Positions 45,673 to 56,900 of a DNA stretch of 64,000 bases are shown piece after piece. A program made the translations under genes and the position numbers. Source of the DNA: Balneola sp. Lineage in GTDB: Bacteria; Bacteroidota; Rhodothermia; Balneolales; Balneolaceae. Numbering within the stretch: the first letter of the stretch is position 1; every line of letters begins with the position of its first letter. The notes beneath the pieces are model-generated. The model saw nothing but the letters and a program-made list of their open reading frames with translations. It did no database searches and had not been told where the DNA came from. The stretch is from contig PBJO01000018.1 of assembly GCA_002720745.1 (NCBI GenBank), positions 1 to 64,000 of the forward strand, read 5' to 3'.

Positions 45673-46314
45673 CTATCTGTATCCTAAATAAGGATTATAG
45701 AATTTCTCATGACCAATAGTTGTACATGAACCATGCCCAGGGAATATCTTTACTTCGTCTCCCAGCTCTAATAACTCTTTACGAATACTAGAAAGTAACA
45801 AGGATGAATTACCTTTGTAGAGATCTGTTCTACCTATGCTTTCCTTAAAAAGTGCATCCCCGGAAAGCAAAATACCTTCATTTTCTATAAAAAATGAGCA
45901 ATGATCAGGTGCATGTCCTGGCGTATAAAGGACTTTTATTTCTATATTTTGAAGCTTAATGACTTGATTATGAGTCAAAGGAAGGGGGGTAACTGGCGGA
46001 AGAATAGCATTAATACCAAACATGCGAGCTTGTTGCTCAAAATTTTCCCATAAGAAAGCTTCTTTTTTAAAATGGTACAGAGGTGAGTCAATTTTTTTAA
46101 ATAAACCCTGTAAACCCAAAATATGATCTACATGGGCATGAGTAAGTAGTATGGTACCAATATCAAGGTTGTGTGTCTCCAGGAATTCATATAACATATT
46201 GAATTCACTTTCGTTTGAAAAACCCACATCTATCAACACAGCCTGTCTGGAATCATCCCATAACAAATATGTATTTTGTACGAAAGGACCTACTTCAAAT
46301 CGTTGAATTTGCAT
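45673..46314 (-). CDS. MBL-fold hydrolase, glyoxalase II-like
   Basis: A 213-residue metallo-beta-lactamase-fold protein. Metal ligands are in LTHAHVDHILG (HxHxDH), the His of LYTPGHAPDHCSFF and the Asp of LLSGDALFKESIGRTDLY, with the last His in FPGHGSCTTIG. The size and IGRTDL motif match the hydroxyacylglutathione-hydrolase-like group. The start codon follows a terminator T tract by one base, so expression probably depends on read-through from rpmE (see findings). Confidence 0.85.
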   Translation of the reverse strand: MQIQRFEVGPFVQNTYLLWDDSRQAVLIDVGFSNESEFNMLYEFLETHNLDIGTILLTHAHVDHILGLQGLFKKIDSPLYHFKKEAFLWENFEQQARMFGINAILPPVTPLPLTHNQVIKLQNIEIKVLYTPGHAPDHCSFFIENEGILLSGDALFKESIGRTDLYKGNSSLLLSSIRKELLELGDEVKIFPGHGSCTTIGHEKFYNPYLGYR

Positions 46315-46338
46315 AAAAAAAGCTATCCAAGGATAGCT
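46315..46338 (-). terminator. Terminator between rpmE and the MBL gene
   Basis: On the minus strand AGCTATCC-TT-GGATAGCT forms a perfect 8-bp stem followed by a T tract that runs directly into the ATG of the MBL-fold gene. Confidence 0.85.
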
Positions 46339-46349
46339 ACAGAAAATTA

Positions 46350-46562
46350 CTATTTCTTCTCATACATACGTTTAAATCGATCAACTCGACCAGCCTTAGA
46401 TGTGAAATTGGAGCTCTTTGTGTAAAAGGGATGATTACGAGAATCAACTTCTGGCTTGTATAACCCATCTTTTGTATCTAACGTGCTACGTGTTTTGATT
46501 TGAGTACCGTCGCTAAGTAAAACAGTTACTTCTTTATAATCTGGGTGAATACCTGCCTTCAT
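46350..46562 (-). CDS. rpmE: 50S ribosomal protein L31, cysteine-free form
   Basis: A 70-residue protein matching L31: MKAGIHPDYKEVTVLLSDGT and HPFYTKSSNFTSKAGRVDRF. There are no Cys residues, so it is the zinc-independent paralogue type. These paralogues matter during zinc limitation in other bacteria. The only L31 visible here is this one. Confidence 0.94.
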   Translation of the reverse strand: MKAGIHPDYKEVTVLLSDGTQIKTRSTLDTKDGLYKPEVDSRNHPFYTKSSNFTSKAGRVDRFKRMYEKK

Positions 46563-46638
46563 ATAACTTTTGTTAAATTATTGAAAATAAATATAAAGAA
46601 TAAAATTTAATCTCCCAATCTATTCGCTAATAATTCTT

Positions 46639-48153
46639 TTATTCTATTTCGTATCCAGAACTTGTATCTAATTGATCCAGCATAGTGCCCAACATATCAG
46701 TGTATTTAGTTGTCTGGTTTATTTCCTCTTTTCCTAGCATAGAATGTTGGTGTAAGGCTTCTAGTGTAATGTCCATCCAAGCACAGATATCTATATCCTT
46801 TGTTGACTCACCCATTATATTAGATACAACTTCTTTTAATCCTTTTACACGCCTTAATGAATCTTTGTATTCATTATCATTAATGTGGTCACCTAATATC
46901 AATTCATTTCCTAACTCAAAATGAAGACCTATTTGTTCATAAACCGATGCTGATTCCTCATTACGTTTAGATGGATCAGGAAAGTAGTTTTTGTACACTT
47001 TGGTAATAGCTTTACCTACAATAAGTTTTGCCACATTAATGGCTCCCTCTTGTTCTCCCTCATAAACAAGTTCTAACTTACCTGTGAGAGCTGGAATAAT
47101 ATGATATAGGTCACTAACCCTAATCTGAGTTTTATCTTCTCCCTGAAGCAGCGCCCTTCTTTCTGCAGCACTAATCATTTGTTCCATGGCTGTAATGGTC
47201 ATACGGGTAGATACACCACTCTTCTGATCAATATACTCTGATGACCTAGCTTCAAAGGCCACTTGTTCTAAAATATATCTGAATACATCTGGTATCTGAA
47301 CATCAACGTTCATTTCTCTACGTACCCAAGATTCTTGAACGGTGATTTTCATTGCCGTTTCTATGTCCTTAGGATAATGGGTAATAATTTGGGCATCTAT
47401 TCGGTCTTTAAGCGGGGTGATTATATTCCCACGATTGGTATAATCTTCAGGGTTAGCTGAAAACGCCATGCATACATCCAACGGCATTCTAAACTTAAAA
47501 CCTCTAATCTGAATATCTCTTTCTTGCATAATGTTTAGCAAAGCAACCTGTATCCGTGGTTGCAAATCAGGTAATTCATTTATAATGAAGATACCCCTGT
47601 TGGATCTAGGTATTAGTCCAAAATTAATAGAGTCTTCATGCGATAAATCTAATTTTTGAGATGCCGCTTTAATAGGGTCTATATCACCGATTAGATCAGA
47701 GACCGTGGTATCTGGAGTAGCTAATTTCTCACTGAAACGCTCGTCTCGACTAACCCATTCAATAGGTGTATCATCTCCCATACTGTTCAGAATTTCACGA
47801 GCAAAACGTGACAAAGGATAAAACGGGTCATCATGAATAATTGATCCTTTAACGATAGGAATATAATCATCTAACAGATAAACCATTTGGCGAAGTAGAC
47901 GAGTTTTCCCCTGCCCTCTCAGTCCTAACAATATGAAGTCATGTTTGGCTAGTATAGCCTGCTGTATCTGCGGTATTACAGTTTCTTCATACCCTAGTAT
48001 ACCATCAAATGTGACCTGATCAGATCTCATTCGTGCAATTAAGTTTCCCCTCATTTCATCTTTAACGGATACACTTTTCCATCCTGATTCCTTTAAATCG
48101 CCTAGAGTACTAACTTTATCGATTAATTTTTTTTTGAATGTTTTATGTTTCAT
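46639..48153 (-). CDS. ChlI/MoxR-type AAA+ ATPase
   Basis: A 504-residue ATPase with Walker A GLRGQGKTRLL (about 77-87) and Walker B-like GIFIINELPDL. PLKDRIDAQIITHYP matches the sensor region of magnesium-chelatase subunit I. No VWA partner or chlorophyll/cobalamin gene is adjacent, so it is unlikely to be a true Mg-chelatase. MoxR-like chaperone work is more probable. The last 150 residues are family-specific and without motifs I recognise. Confidence 0.8.
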   Translation of the reverse strand: MKHKTFKKKLIDKVSTLGDLKESGWKSVSVKDEMRGNLIARMRSDQVTFDGILGYEETVIPQIQQAILAKHDFILLGLRGQGKTRLLRQMVYLLDDYIPIVKGSIIHDDPFYPLSRFAREILNSMGDDTPIEWVSRDERFSEKLATPDTTVSDLIGDIDPIKAASQKLDLSHEDSINFGLIPRSNRGIFIINELPDLQPRIQVALLNIMQERDIQIRGFKFRMPLDVCMAFSANPEDYTNRGNIITPLKDRIDAQIITHYPKDIETAMKITVQESWVRREMNVDVQIPDVFRYILEQVAFEARSSEYIDQKSGVSTRMTITAMEQMISAAERRALLQGEDKTQIRVSDLYHIIPALTGKLELVYEGEQEGAINVAKLIVGKAITKVYKNYFPDPSKRNEESASVYEQIGLHFELGNELILGDHINDNEYKDSLRRVKGLKEVVSNIMGESTKDIDICAWMDITLEALHQHSMLGKEEINQTTKYTDMLGTMLDQLDTSSGYEIE

Positions 48154-48358
48154 CTTTTCTTTTAAAAATTGTGCATCTAATAAACTTAACTATCGGTTCC
48201 AGCTAATCATTCACTTTGTACTAAGAAATATTTAGCATTTTAATATCATACTTTGAGCTAATTAGTAGACTTTGGAACGCTCAATTCCAATTAATAATTC
48301 TTTTGTATAAATGCTCAAAATGCAACTATCACAAAATCTAGTTTAATTATAAAGTCCT

Positions 48359-49078
48359 ATGTCAAAACAAATTGCAGTAATTTTAGGTGGTAGCGGTGGT
48401 TTAGGAAAAGCTATTGCCCATCATTTATTTGAATTTCACGACTATAAAATAGTCATCTCCTCCAGAGATCAGACAAAAGCAGAGGCAGTAGCGAGTCAAA
48501 TTAATCAAAAAGGTGGCGAAGCGTACGCCATTTCAGTAAATGTAACTAATGCAGAGACTCTAACTCAAGTTGCAGCTCAAGTTTATCGTGAATTAGGCCC
48601 TGTAGATGCACTTATACATGCTTATGGAAAGGGTGTTATTCAAGCTTCTGCTAATATCAACCCAGAATTAGCAGCTCAAGTTATAAATACCAATGTATTA
48701 GGTACTTTTTTGGCGACACAAGCATTTCTTGAGCATATGAATACCGAACATGCTCGAATGATCTACTTTCCAGGCACTATGGGAAAGTACATCATGAGAA
48801 ATTCTGCGCTATATTCTGCTACCAAGTTTGCTATTCAAGGAATGGTTAAAGGACTAGTCGAAGAATATAAAAGATCTAAAACACAGTTTTCTCTTTTGTA
48901 CTTAGGAGGTGTCAATACACCTTTCTGGGATGATGAAGACATTCAAATGAAAGTAAAAAAAGAAGCCATGTTAGACCCTTCCATGATCGCCAATGTCGTT
49001 GGAAACATACTAAAACTTCCATCGACTCATGTAGTAAATGAAATGGTCATCCAGCCAGATTCACATCAGATAGTGTAG
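48359..49078 (+). CDS. Classical SDR oxidoreductase
   Basis: A 239-residue NAD(P)-dependent short-chain dehydrogenase. The nucleotide motif is GGSGGLGKAIA, and the catalytic residues are in the YSATKFAIQGMVK stretch (YxxxK). The substrate is unknown. The nearest metabolic gene is L-lysine 6-transaminase (convergent, 64 bp away). Confidence 0.88.
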   Translation: MSKQIAVILGGSGGLGKAIAHHLFEFHDYKIVISSRDQTKAEAVASQINQKGGEAYAISVNVTNAETLTQVAAQVYRELGPVDALIHAYGKGVIQASANINPELAAQVINTNVLGTFLATQAFLEHMNTEHARMIYFPGTMGKYIMRNSALYSATKFAIQGMVKGLVEEYKRSKTQFSLLYLGGVNTPFWDDEDIQMKVKKEAMLDPSMIANVVGNILKLPSTHVVNEMVIQPDSHQIV

Positions 49079-49142
49079 ATTTTTTCAGTCTCTGAAAAAA
49101 AATATTACTGTAATGGACTAATTAATATAAGTGTAGCCAACT

Positions 49143-50489
49143 TTATTCAAAAACTGCAGGGCAGTGGCTTATAGTTGAGTTATAAGCAGAACTAAGTATA
49201 CTTAATGCCTGGTCTATTTCATTTTTTAAAACTGTTAACGCAGGCCTAAAACGAATTGTTCTATCACCACACCCTAGTATCATTAGTCCTTGATTCATAC
49301 ACTCAGTAACTATAGAATCTCTAGCATGTGAATTTGGTAGATCAATGGCGCACATAAGGCCTTTACCACGAGGGTTGGAAAAGTGAGTATGCTTTGAGTT
49401 TAAGTGGTGAAGTCCTTTAAGTAAATGTTCTCCAAAATTAGCTGCATTCTCAACAAGATTATCTTGCTCTATAACCTCTAGTATACGTTGGAAACGAACC
49501 ATATCAACTAGGTTCCCACCCCATGTAGAGTTTATTCTAGAGGATACCTTAAAGCAGTTGGTTTCTACTTCATCTAGACGTTTACCGGCAAGTATCCCAC
49601 AAACTTGAGCTTTTTTACCAAATGCAATAATATCTGGTTTTACAAAATGCTCGTGCGCCCAAAACTTACCTGTTAACCCAATACCTGTTTGCACTTCATC
49701 ATAAATGAGTAATGCCTCGTAGGTGTCTGCTAGTTTACGTAGTTCTTGATGAAACTCTCGCCTAAAGTGACGGTCACCTCCCTCTGCCTGAATAGGTTCA
49801 ATAAGTATGCAGGCTATTTCATCTTTATGTGTCTCAAAATATCGTTTAGCTTGTTCGATTGCTAAATATTCGTGCTTTACTACATGCGCTACTGATTCAT
49901 CAGTCTCTGGATAGTGGTTGGCCGGACTGATCACGCGAGGCCAATTAAATTTTGGAAAATACTTTACCTTATGAGGAATTGTATTGGTTACAGATAGAGT
50001 GTACCCAGTACGGCCATGGAAGGCATTTTCAAAATGAAGCACTAAATGTCCTTTTTCTTCTCGATAACCGCAGTGAAAGTTTTTCTGTACTTTCCAGTCA
50101 AATGCCACTTTCATGGCATTTTCTACCGCAAGTGCACCACCTGAAATAAAAAAAGCATATGGCAAATAATCGGGTATCCCTACTCGTTCAAATGTCTCCA
50201 TAAATTCAGCCATATACTCAGTATAAATATCTGAATTTGATGGCTTATTAATAGCGGCTTTACCTATTCTTTCTATAAATTCTTCGTTATTTAAGGATGG
50301 GTGATTCATACCTAGTGGATTCGACGCAAAAAAAGTAAAGAAATCGAGATATTCTTTATTAGTGACTTTATCCACTAAATAACTTCCATGACTTTCCTCC
50401 AAATCGAGAACCATTTCATACCCATCGGCTAAAATATGCTTGGCTAAGGTAGTTCTAACGTCACTTACGTGAATATTTGTGTGACTCAT
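49143..50489 (-). CDS. lat: L-lysine 6-transaminase
   Basis: A class III PLP aminotransferase of 448 residues. The N-terminal DLEESHGSYLVDKVTNKEYL and FFASNPLGMNHPS are typical of L-lysine epsilon-aminotransferases. The PLP-binding part is IYDEVQTGIGLTGKFW and IIAFGKKAQVCG with the Schiff-base Lys. It yields 2-aminoadipate semialdehyde, used in lysine degradation or in compatible-solute routes. Other omega-amino aminotransferases are possible, but the whole pattern fits Lat. Confidence 0.88.
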   Translation of the reverse strand: MSHTNIHVSDVRTTLAKHILADGYEMVLDLEESHGSYLVDKVTNKEYLDFFTFFASNPLGMNHPSLNNEEFIERIGKAAINKPSNSDIYTEYMAEFMETFERVGIPDYLPYAFFISGGALAVENAMKVAFDWKVQKNFHCGYREEKGHLVLHFENAFHGRTGYTLSVTNTIPHKVKYFPKFNWPRVISPANHYPETDESVAHVVKHEYLAIEQAKRYFETHKDEIACILIEPIQAEGGDRHFRREFHQELRKLADTYEALLIYDEVQTGIGLTGKFWAHEHFVKPDIIAFGKKAQVCGILAGKRLDEVETNCFKVSSRINSTWGGNLVDMVRFQRILEVIEQDNLVENAANFGEHLLKGLHHLNSKHTHFSNPRGKGLMCAIDLPNSHARDSIVTECMNQGLMILGCGDRTIRFRPALTVLKNEIDQALSILSSAYNSTISHCPAVFE

Positions 50490-50624
50490 AATGACAATAA
50501 TCTTATTAGTAGTATTAAAACCGATGAATGAAGTATAATCAAACTAGTAAATACTACTATGGGACTCAAGAAATAAGTCAGAGATTACGTAATCATAATA
50601 GAATTTAATAGTTAAAGAAAAGAG

Positions 50625-50656
50625 TTGACCTTGGAACACATTAAGTCGTATATTTG
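50625..50656 (+). promoter_or_regulatory. tRNA-fMet promoter
   Basis: TTGACC at 50625-50630 is followed after 18 bp by TATATTTG at 50649-50656, which fits the TAnnTTTG -7 element known from Bacteroidota. The tRNA begins 12 bp downstream. Confidence 0.7.
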
Positions 50657-50667
50657 TAGTCTTAAAT

Positions 50668-50740
<73 letters not shown>

Positions 50741-50745
50741 CTATT

Positions 50746-50782
50746 AAAAGGTCACTTCAGAATAACTGATGTGGCTTTTTTT
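50746..50782 (+). terminator. Terminator after tRNA-fMet
   Basis: A hairpin with AAAGGTCACTTCAG against CTGATGTGGCTTT is followed by a T run. It overlaps the stop codon of the convergent ggt-like gene. Confidence 0.8.
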
Positions 50783-52337
50783 ATTTAAAATCAGAGTTAA
50801 ATACCGTTCCCTCCCAGTCTGGGTCTGAAGCACCAATCCATTTATTTAGGTCATTTACCCTGGAAATAGCCTGGACTCTCCCAAATCTAGCAGGTGAATC
50901 TATTAAATCATATTTAAAAAGGATTGAATCTGGAATAAATTCAAATTCAACTCCATTATGATATTCAATTAAAGCTTTTTCAGTATCTGGATGAACTCTG
51001 AATTTAGTAACTGAAGAGTTTAAATCATCATCCAAAAATAAATGTCTATAGATGACCTGAGAAATTGAGGTTGGTATACGACTACCACCTGCAGCACCCA
51101 AAACCATTACAGGAGAGTTATTTTCAAGAATAATTGTTGGACTTATATGTGAATAGGCTCTTTGATTAGCTTCTGTAATACCTAGATAGCTTCCCATTGT
51201 TGTCGCGTATACAAAACCTAAAGAATCAGTTATTACTCCAGAACCCATTAAAGGGCCGACTGTTTGGGTTAAGCTAACTACATTATCCAATGAATCAACA
51301 ACCGAAATATGCGCTGTATTACCGTCTATATTATTTGTTAGAGTTTTCTTGGTACAGCAAACATAACTGACTGTTTTTGCTAAACTACTGTTATATTCAA
51401 AAGAAATAATATTATGTAAAGAGTCTGGTATAAACTGTTGTTTTCGGCTATTAGTATAAACATGCTGTGAAATTGGATAAAACATATTTATATAATCTAC
51501 AGGACTTTCTACACGATGTGGCCAACTATCCATTAATTGTACCAATTGAATTACAATAGGTCCAAAAGAGGGTAAGAATAGACTATGGATACTGTATTTA
51601 TGTAACTCACCATTAACTACTACAGAATTGCCAGATTTATAATCACGTAAATCATCTAATGTTATATAACCACCATACCTATTCATATCTTTTGCGATTT
51701 TTTCAGCAACCCATCCTCCATAAAAACCATCAATACCGTATTTAGATATTTCATGTAATACATTCGCAAGATCTTTTTGGATTAATGTATCACCTATTTG
51801 AAACAAAGAATCACCTAAAAAATATTTATCAGTTTTAGAATTATTTAGAACGTGAGATGCAGCCATATTCAACCGGATAACATTGCCTCTTGTTAATTCA
51901 AAACCGTTATTTGCAAGCTCAATAGACGGTTTAAGTAGCTGTTGTAGTGTCAAATTACCTCTGGATTCATGTAGTTTAATCAAACCATGAACCACACCAG
52001 GTATTCCAACAAATTTATATCCATCGTCATATTCTTCATGTACATATGATGAAGGAACTTGGGTTGTTCCATCAATACCACCTAATGAGTCATTAGTGAA
52101 GTATAAGGCTTGCATGCGACCACCAATACCACTCATTGACGGCTCTAACACTGATAAAGCAAAACCAGTTGCAACAGCCACATCAAATGCATTACCACCT
52201 AATTCAAAAATAGATTGTCCAACCTGTGTCGCAAGTGGATGCGGTGTCACTACTACATTATTAGATGTTTGGTTGATAGTACAACTAATAAAAAATAAAA
52301 GAATTGAAGTAAATAATAAAGGAATAGAATTTCTCAT
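50781..52337 (-). CDS. Gamma-glutamyltransferase-family lipoprotein
   Basis: Ntn-hydrolase of the gamma-glutamyltransferase family. The nucleophile region is DGNTAHISVVDS, where the Thr aligns with the catalytic TTH of Ggt, followed by NVVSLTQT. I prefer the ATG at 52337 over the TTG at 52349, giving 518 residues and a lipoprotein signal (LFFISC). Exported Ggt enzymes cleave gamma-glutamyl peptides such as glutathione. The protein lies just downstream of a SusC/SusD pair, which may import the products. Its C-terminal half is shorter than in typical Ggt proteins. Confidence 0.82.
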   Translation of the reverse strand: MRNSIPLLFTSILLFFISCTINQTSNNVVVTPHPLATQVGQSIFELGGNAFDVAVATGFALSVLEPSMSGIGGRMQALYFTNDSLGGIDGTTQVPSSYVHEEYDDGYKFVGIPGVVHGLIKLHESRGNLTLQQLLKPSIELANNGFELTRGNVIRLNMAASHVLNNSKTDKYFLGDSLFQIGDTLIQKDLANVLHEISKYGIDGFYGGWVAEKIAKDMNRYGGYITLDDLRDYKSGNSVVVNGELHKYSIHSLFLPSFGPIVIQLVQLMDSWPHRVESPVDYINMFYPISQHVYTNSRKQQFIPDSLHNIISFEYNSSLAKTVSYVCCTKKTLTNNIDGNTAHISVVDSLDNVVSLTQTVGPLMGSGVITDSLGFVYATTMGSYLGITEANQRAYSHISPTIILENNSPVMVLGAAGGSRIPTSISQVIYRHLFLDDDLNSSVTKFRVHPDTEKALIEYHNGVEFEFIPDSILFKYDLIDSPARFGRVQAISRVNDLNKWIGASDPDWEGTVFNSDFK

Positions 52338-52360
52338 ATTTGAATGCAATTATATAGACA

Positions 52361-52391
52361 AAAAAAAAGCCCCAACTAGTGTTGAGGCTTT
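52361..52391 (-). terminator. Terminator after the susD-like gene
   Basis: On the minus strand AGCCTCAAC and GTTGGGGCT form a 9-bp stem with one mismatch around ACTA, followed by a run of T residues. It separates the SusCD operon from the ggt-like gene. Confidence 0.88.
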
Positions 52392-52408
52392 AAATTATTC
52401 AGGGTACA

Positions 52409-53953
52409 TTATCTCCAAGCTTTAGCTCCTGAAGCAGTACCAGCAGCCCAATCAGTTCCTTCTCCACCATTACCAACTGGTGCACTTTGACCACCATAGG
52501 TATAAAAAGGAATTGTAACTCCTAGGGTTTCTAGAATTTCAGCTGGGATTGGCCAATGAAGAGGAGAACCTTTTTGAAGCATGTCTCTACCTCTCATATC
52601 AAACCACTCATTACCAACACCGTCTAGGAATGATTCAACCATTCTTTCATGATGTATTGCGGCATGAATAGCAGCAGCATCAGCAGCAACGTCAGGAAGT
52701 CCACCACGAACTTTTCTTGCACCTGCAGCATCATTAAGAATAGCAGCAGCACCAGCTAAATTACCAGTTTGTGCTAAGGCTTCTGCATGATACATATGCA
52801 TTTCAGACATTGATATTTCTGCCATTATCGCCGCCCATGGTCCAATATATTCATTGTGACGTGTATAGCGGAAACTAGAAAAGAAATATAACCCACGCTC
52901 TGGCCTAAAATTATTAGAAGAGAGATGAGTATAATCCGTCCATAATCTGTCATCAACTTCTGCGTTGTCAAATATACGCGTAGAATCTGGCGTTGGGAAG
53001 TCAAGACCATCAGGATTATGATCTGGATACGAATCATCCATCATATTAATGACTCTCATATCAACACGAGCCCAACCAGGATACACTAAATAAATATAGT
53101 GCTCATTGTACCAAAAACCATTCTCCCACTGATCATTGTTAATGTTAAAGTCTGAAGAAATACCATTACTAACATGTGTAATAACAGCATTCCAATCAGT
53201 AGCAGCTCTTTCTGCTTCAGTTCTACCTTCATTCGCTAAAAATCGAGCAGCAAAAGAATGTGCTAAAGCAGCAAAGCCTGCATTATCAAGTCCACCAGGA
53301 GTATTGATAACAGCTTCACTTACAGTAAATGAGTTGGCACCAGCTATAGTAGCAGCTTCAACAAGTTTAGATACAGCAAAATCCATTATTTCTGTATATG
53401 GTACTAATGTAGGGCTAGTCAGAGCCTCACCTTCTGAGGTTTCATCAATAATGTATCCTCGGTCAAAAGCTAATGCTATATAACCCATCGATATACCTTG
53501 TGCGAAGCGTGCAAGAGCCTCAACTCTCGCAGCATCTGAGCCAAAATCGATATTAGGATCTTGAACAGCCTTTATTACGTCCGCTGCAGAGGAATTTATA
53601 GAGTACATACTACTAAACGGAGTAGCAGTCAAATATCTATATCCATAATTAGGTGCATTATCAAATGCAGGACGTGGCTCAGTTCCCATTTCGCGCATAC
53701 CAACATTACCCCAAGAACAGGATGAGGCATCTGCAAGTACAGCTGTTGGCATACCCATTCCGCTATAATCATGTATATCATTGTGCCATGATTTGATTAG
53801 ACCTTCGGCCAATGTAGTCAAATCTGATACAGATGATAATGCACGTTCAGTATCTGGGTTGTTGAGGTTTTCAACAGTCAGATCAGCACAGCTGGCAAGA
53901 GTTACCATACCAGCAATAGCAATCGTCAATATTCTATTTTTCATATTTTTCAT
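52409..53953 (-). CDS. SusD/RagB-family surface lipoprotein
   Basis: A 514-residue SusD-like nutrient-binding lipoprotein. The signal ends in the lipobox TLASC and is followed by LTVENLNNPDTERAL, the common SusD start. TPR-like helices are scattered through the middle, and the C-terminal region has HHERMVESFLDGVGNEWFDM, which matches the R-x-E-hydrophobic-x2-E core of the family. It caps its partner TonB-dependent receptor, encoded 18 bp upstream. The ligand may be a peptide, glycan or other small polymer. Confidence 0.93.
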   Translation of the reverse strand: MKNMKNRILTIAIAGMVTLASCADLTVENLNNPDTERALSSVSDLTTLAEGLIKSWHNDIHDYSGMGMPTAVLADASSCSWGNVGMREMGTEPRPAFDNAPNYGYRYLTATPFSSMYSINSSAADVIKAVQDPNIDFGSDAARVEALARFAQGISMGYIALAFDRGYIIDETSEGEALTSPTLVPYTEIMDFAVSKLVEAATIAGANSFTVSEAVINTPGGLDNAGFAALAHSFAARFLANEGRTEAERAATDWNAVITHVSNGISSDFNINNDQWENGFWYNEHYIYLVYPGWARVDMRVINMMDDSYPDHNPDGLDFPTPDSTRIFDNAEVDDRLWTDYTHLSSNNFRPERGLYFFSSFRYTRHNEYIGPWAAIMAEISMSEMHMYHAEALAQTGNLAGAAAILNDAAGARKVRGGLPDVAADAAAIHAAIHHERMVESFLDGVGNEWFDMRGRDMLQKGSPLHWPIPAEILETLGVTIPFYTYGGQSAPVGNGGEGTDWAAGTASGAKAWR

Positions 53954-53970
53954 GATGAATGATTTAATTA

Positions 53971-56900
53971 TTAAAAGTCAAATTTAACAGAGAAAGCAAC
54001 GTTTCTGAAGTTTGGATACTGACCAGTTGAATCAAATGGATTTCTGATGCTTCCAGCTTCAGGATCGTAACCACTGTAATCTGTTATTGTTAACAAATTT
54101 CTACCTAATACTGAGAATGTAATATTCTCCATTTGGTCGCCTAATAAACTCAAGTTATTAGGTGTAAACTGGTAACTTAAAGAAACTTCTCTAAGTTTTA
54201 TGTAAGTACCATCTTCTACCCAATATCTATTGTTAGTGTTAACATCATAGAAAGTTTGATAGTAAGTCATAGTTTTCTTTTCTGCATCAGGTAAAGCTGA
54301 TACATCCATAATTCCATTTCTACTATCTCTAGTTAACCATTGGCTTTTTCTATTGTATACATCTCCGCCTTGCTTGAAATCGATCAATACGTAAGCGGAC
54401 AAACCTTTCCAACTAACTGTATTTGATAAACCAGCTGTCCAGTCAGGACGTCCGTCACCGATTTTTACGAATGCAAAGTTACCGAATTCGTCTCTCATTT
54501 TAATTGGCTTTTCATCAACTGTACCTTGAGTACCTGCCGCAACCACATAACCTTGGTTATTTACCTCATAATCAGCAATTGTTCCGCCATATGAATCAAG
54601 GTTAGAGCTAATTTGGTCTAACGAAGTTACCCAGTCATATCCATAGATAGCACCGTAGGTTTCACCTTCGCGGATATAAAATAGACCACTAGGACCTGAT
54701 TGGAAAGGAGGTACACTTAGTTCAGTTATGGTCTGCGAAGACTTGGACCAAGTAAAGCCCAGATCCCACAGAAGATCTTTAGTCCTAACTAGGTTCGCTT
54801 GCAGATTAAATTCGAATGTTTCACCCTCTAAAGTACCTGCATTTTGGTACTGACTAGAGTATCCTGTTACAGGAAGTAATGGAACATTTAAGAATTGATC
54901 AGTCGTTGTTGATTGTGCATAAACAAACTCAAAGCTGAAATTTTGCATAAATGTACCATTTATACCAAATTCTGTTTCTTTTGTCTCAGATGGCTTCAAC
55001 TCTTTATTACCTAACTGAGATTTACTAGTACTACCTGAAACTAATGAGAAGGTCTCATATTGCCATGAGAATGACGGGCGAATACCAGCAGTTCCTTGAG
55101 CAACACGAATTTTTAATTCGTCTATCATTTCTAAATCGAAATCTTCTGTTATACGATAAGCTGCAGATACTCTGTAATAAGGATTTGTTCTGTTATCCGC
55201 ACCAAATAAAGATGATTGATCTATTCTATACATCGCATCAAATAGATATTTATCATCATAATCTAATGACATAATACCGAAATAGTTTTCTGATCTTATG
55301 TCAGCCTGATAGTTATCGGCAGATATATCAGCAGGATCCATCGCATCAAAACCTGGAATTCCTAGTACCTTAAAGTCATTACCTGAGGCATTAAACCATT
55401 CAGTGTGGAAATCTTCATTTAAGTAACTGAACTGGAATTTGGCGAATAGATCACCAAACTGAAATCTTGTAGTTGCAAACAACTGTGTATTCTCAGATTG
55501 AGTTTCTTGTGAATACTTATACAGTGATCCTTCTGAATAAGTAATGCCATATGGGTCACTTCCACCAATAATCCAATAATCATATGGATATAATGATGTA
55601 TAGCGCTCGTTATTATTCTCCATAGAATAAGTAGCTTTGAGCTCTAACCAATCTGTAACATCAGCTGTAGCTGAATAATTACCCAAGAATCTTTGGCCAT
55701 ATGTGTCTCTGTCATTCTTAGAAGTACCATATAATGGATTTTCCTCATTGCTCCAGTGATTGTGTCTTAGGTAGTATGCCTGACCGTCAACTGGATTATC
55801 CATATACAGATTGTTATCTGGCTCAGCAAGAACAAGATCGAAAAATAATCCAGAACCACCACCAGGTGTATTTGAAGTTGTTCTAATTACAAGATTAGAA
55901 GTAGATACCTTAAACCAGTCATTGACTTGCCAGTCAGTATTAACTCTAAAGTTACGTCTACCATAACCATCTGTATTTGGTATGATACCTTCTTGTTGAT
56001 TGTTTTCGAAACTTGTAAATAAGTTGATTCCACCAACTCTTGATGCAAGAGCAAAATAGTTGGTCATATTAGTACCAGTCTGGAAAAAATCTTCTTGTAT
56101 GTTCTTGTTAATTGCAAATGGATTATCCATGTACTGATTGTCCTCAGTAACTCTAGAACCAACAATATTGGGATCATAACCACCCATGTATCCTGCAGGA
56201 TAAACTACACCCGCATATTTAGTATAGTTACCTTCAGATTCCCAGTCATCAGCTAGAGCGAATGCATGATGCTCGGCTAAATCAATGAATTTATCTAAGT
56301 TTTGGAATCCAACTTCCTGGCGTATCGTGACTTTAACGTCACCATCACTAAGTCCTGCACCACGTTTCGTGCTGACTACCACAACACCGTTACCAGCACG
56401 GGATCCATAAAGAGCAGATGCAGCGGCACCTTTAACAACCTCTATACTTTCGATATCATCTGTATTAATGTCGCCTAATCCTCCTTCTATAATTACACCA
56501 TCTACGATAACAAGTGGATTTGAACCGACACTTAAATTATTATCAGATCGCACTTGGATATCGGCAGAACCACCAGGTGTACCGGAAGTAGTACGTATTT
56601 GAACTCCAGATACTTTTGCTGAAAGAGAACTAGCAACAGAGGTCGCAGGCACTTTACTTAACTGAGCAGCATCTACTTTTGCTACTGAAACTGTTAATTT
56701 TTTTCTTGGTGTACCATCAGCAACCCCTGAAACAACGATTTCATCGAGTAAACCGATGTCAGTAGCCATTTCAAAATCGAGAGTGTTAGCTCCAGCTGAA
56801 ATACTTACTTCTTGAGAGATTGTTGAGTAACCAATATAGGTAACTTCTACTGTGTAAGTACCTGGCTCTATACCTGTAATTTGATATTCTCCATCGGCAT

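Noticed and set aside
49080-49101. Hairpin with T and A tracts after the SDR gene
   Set aside because: The stem is mostly A-T pairs with only a few G-C pairs and no T run on the plus strand, so I do not call it a terminator.
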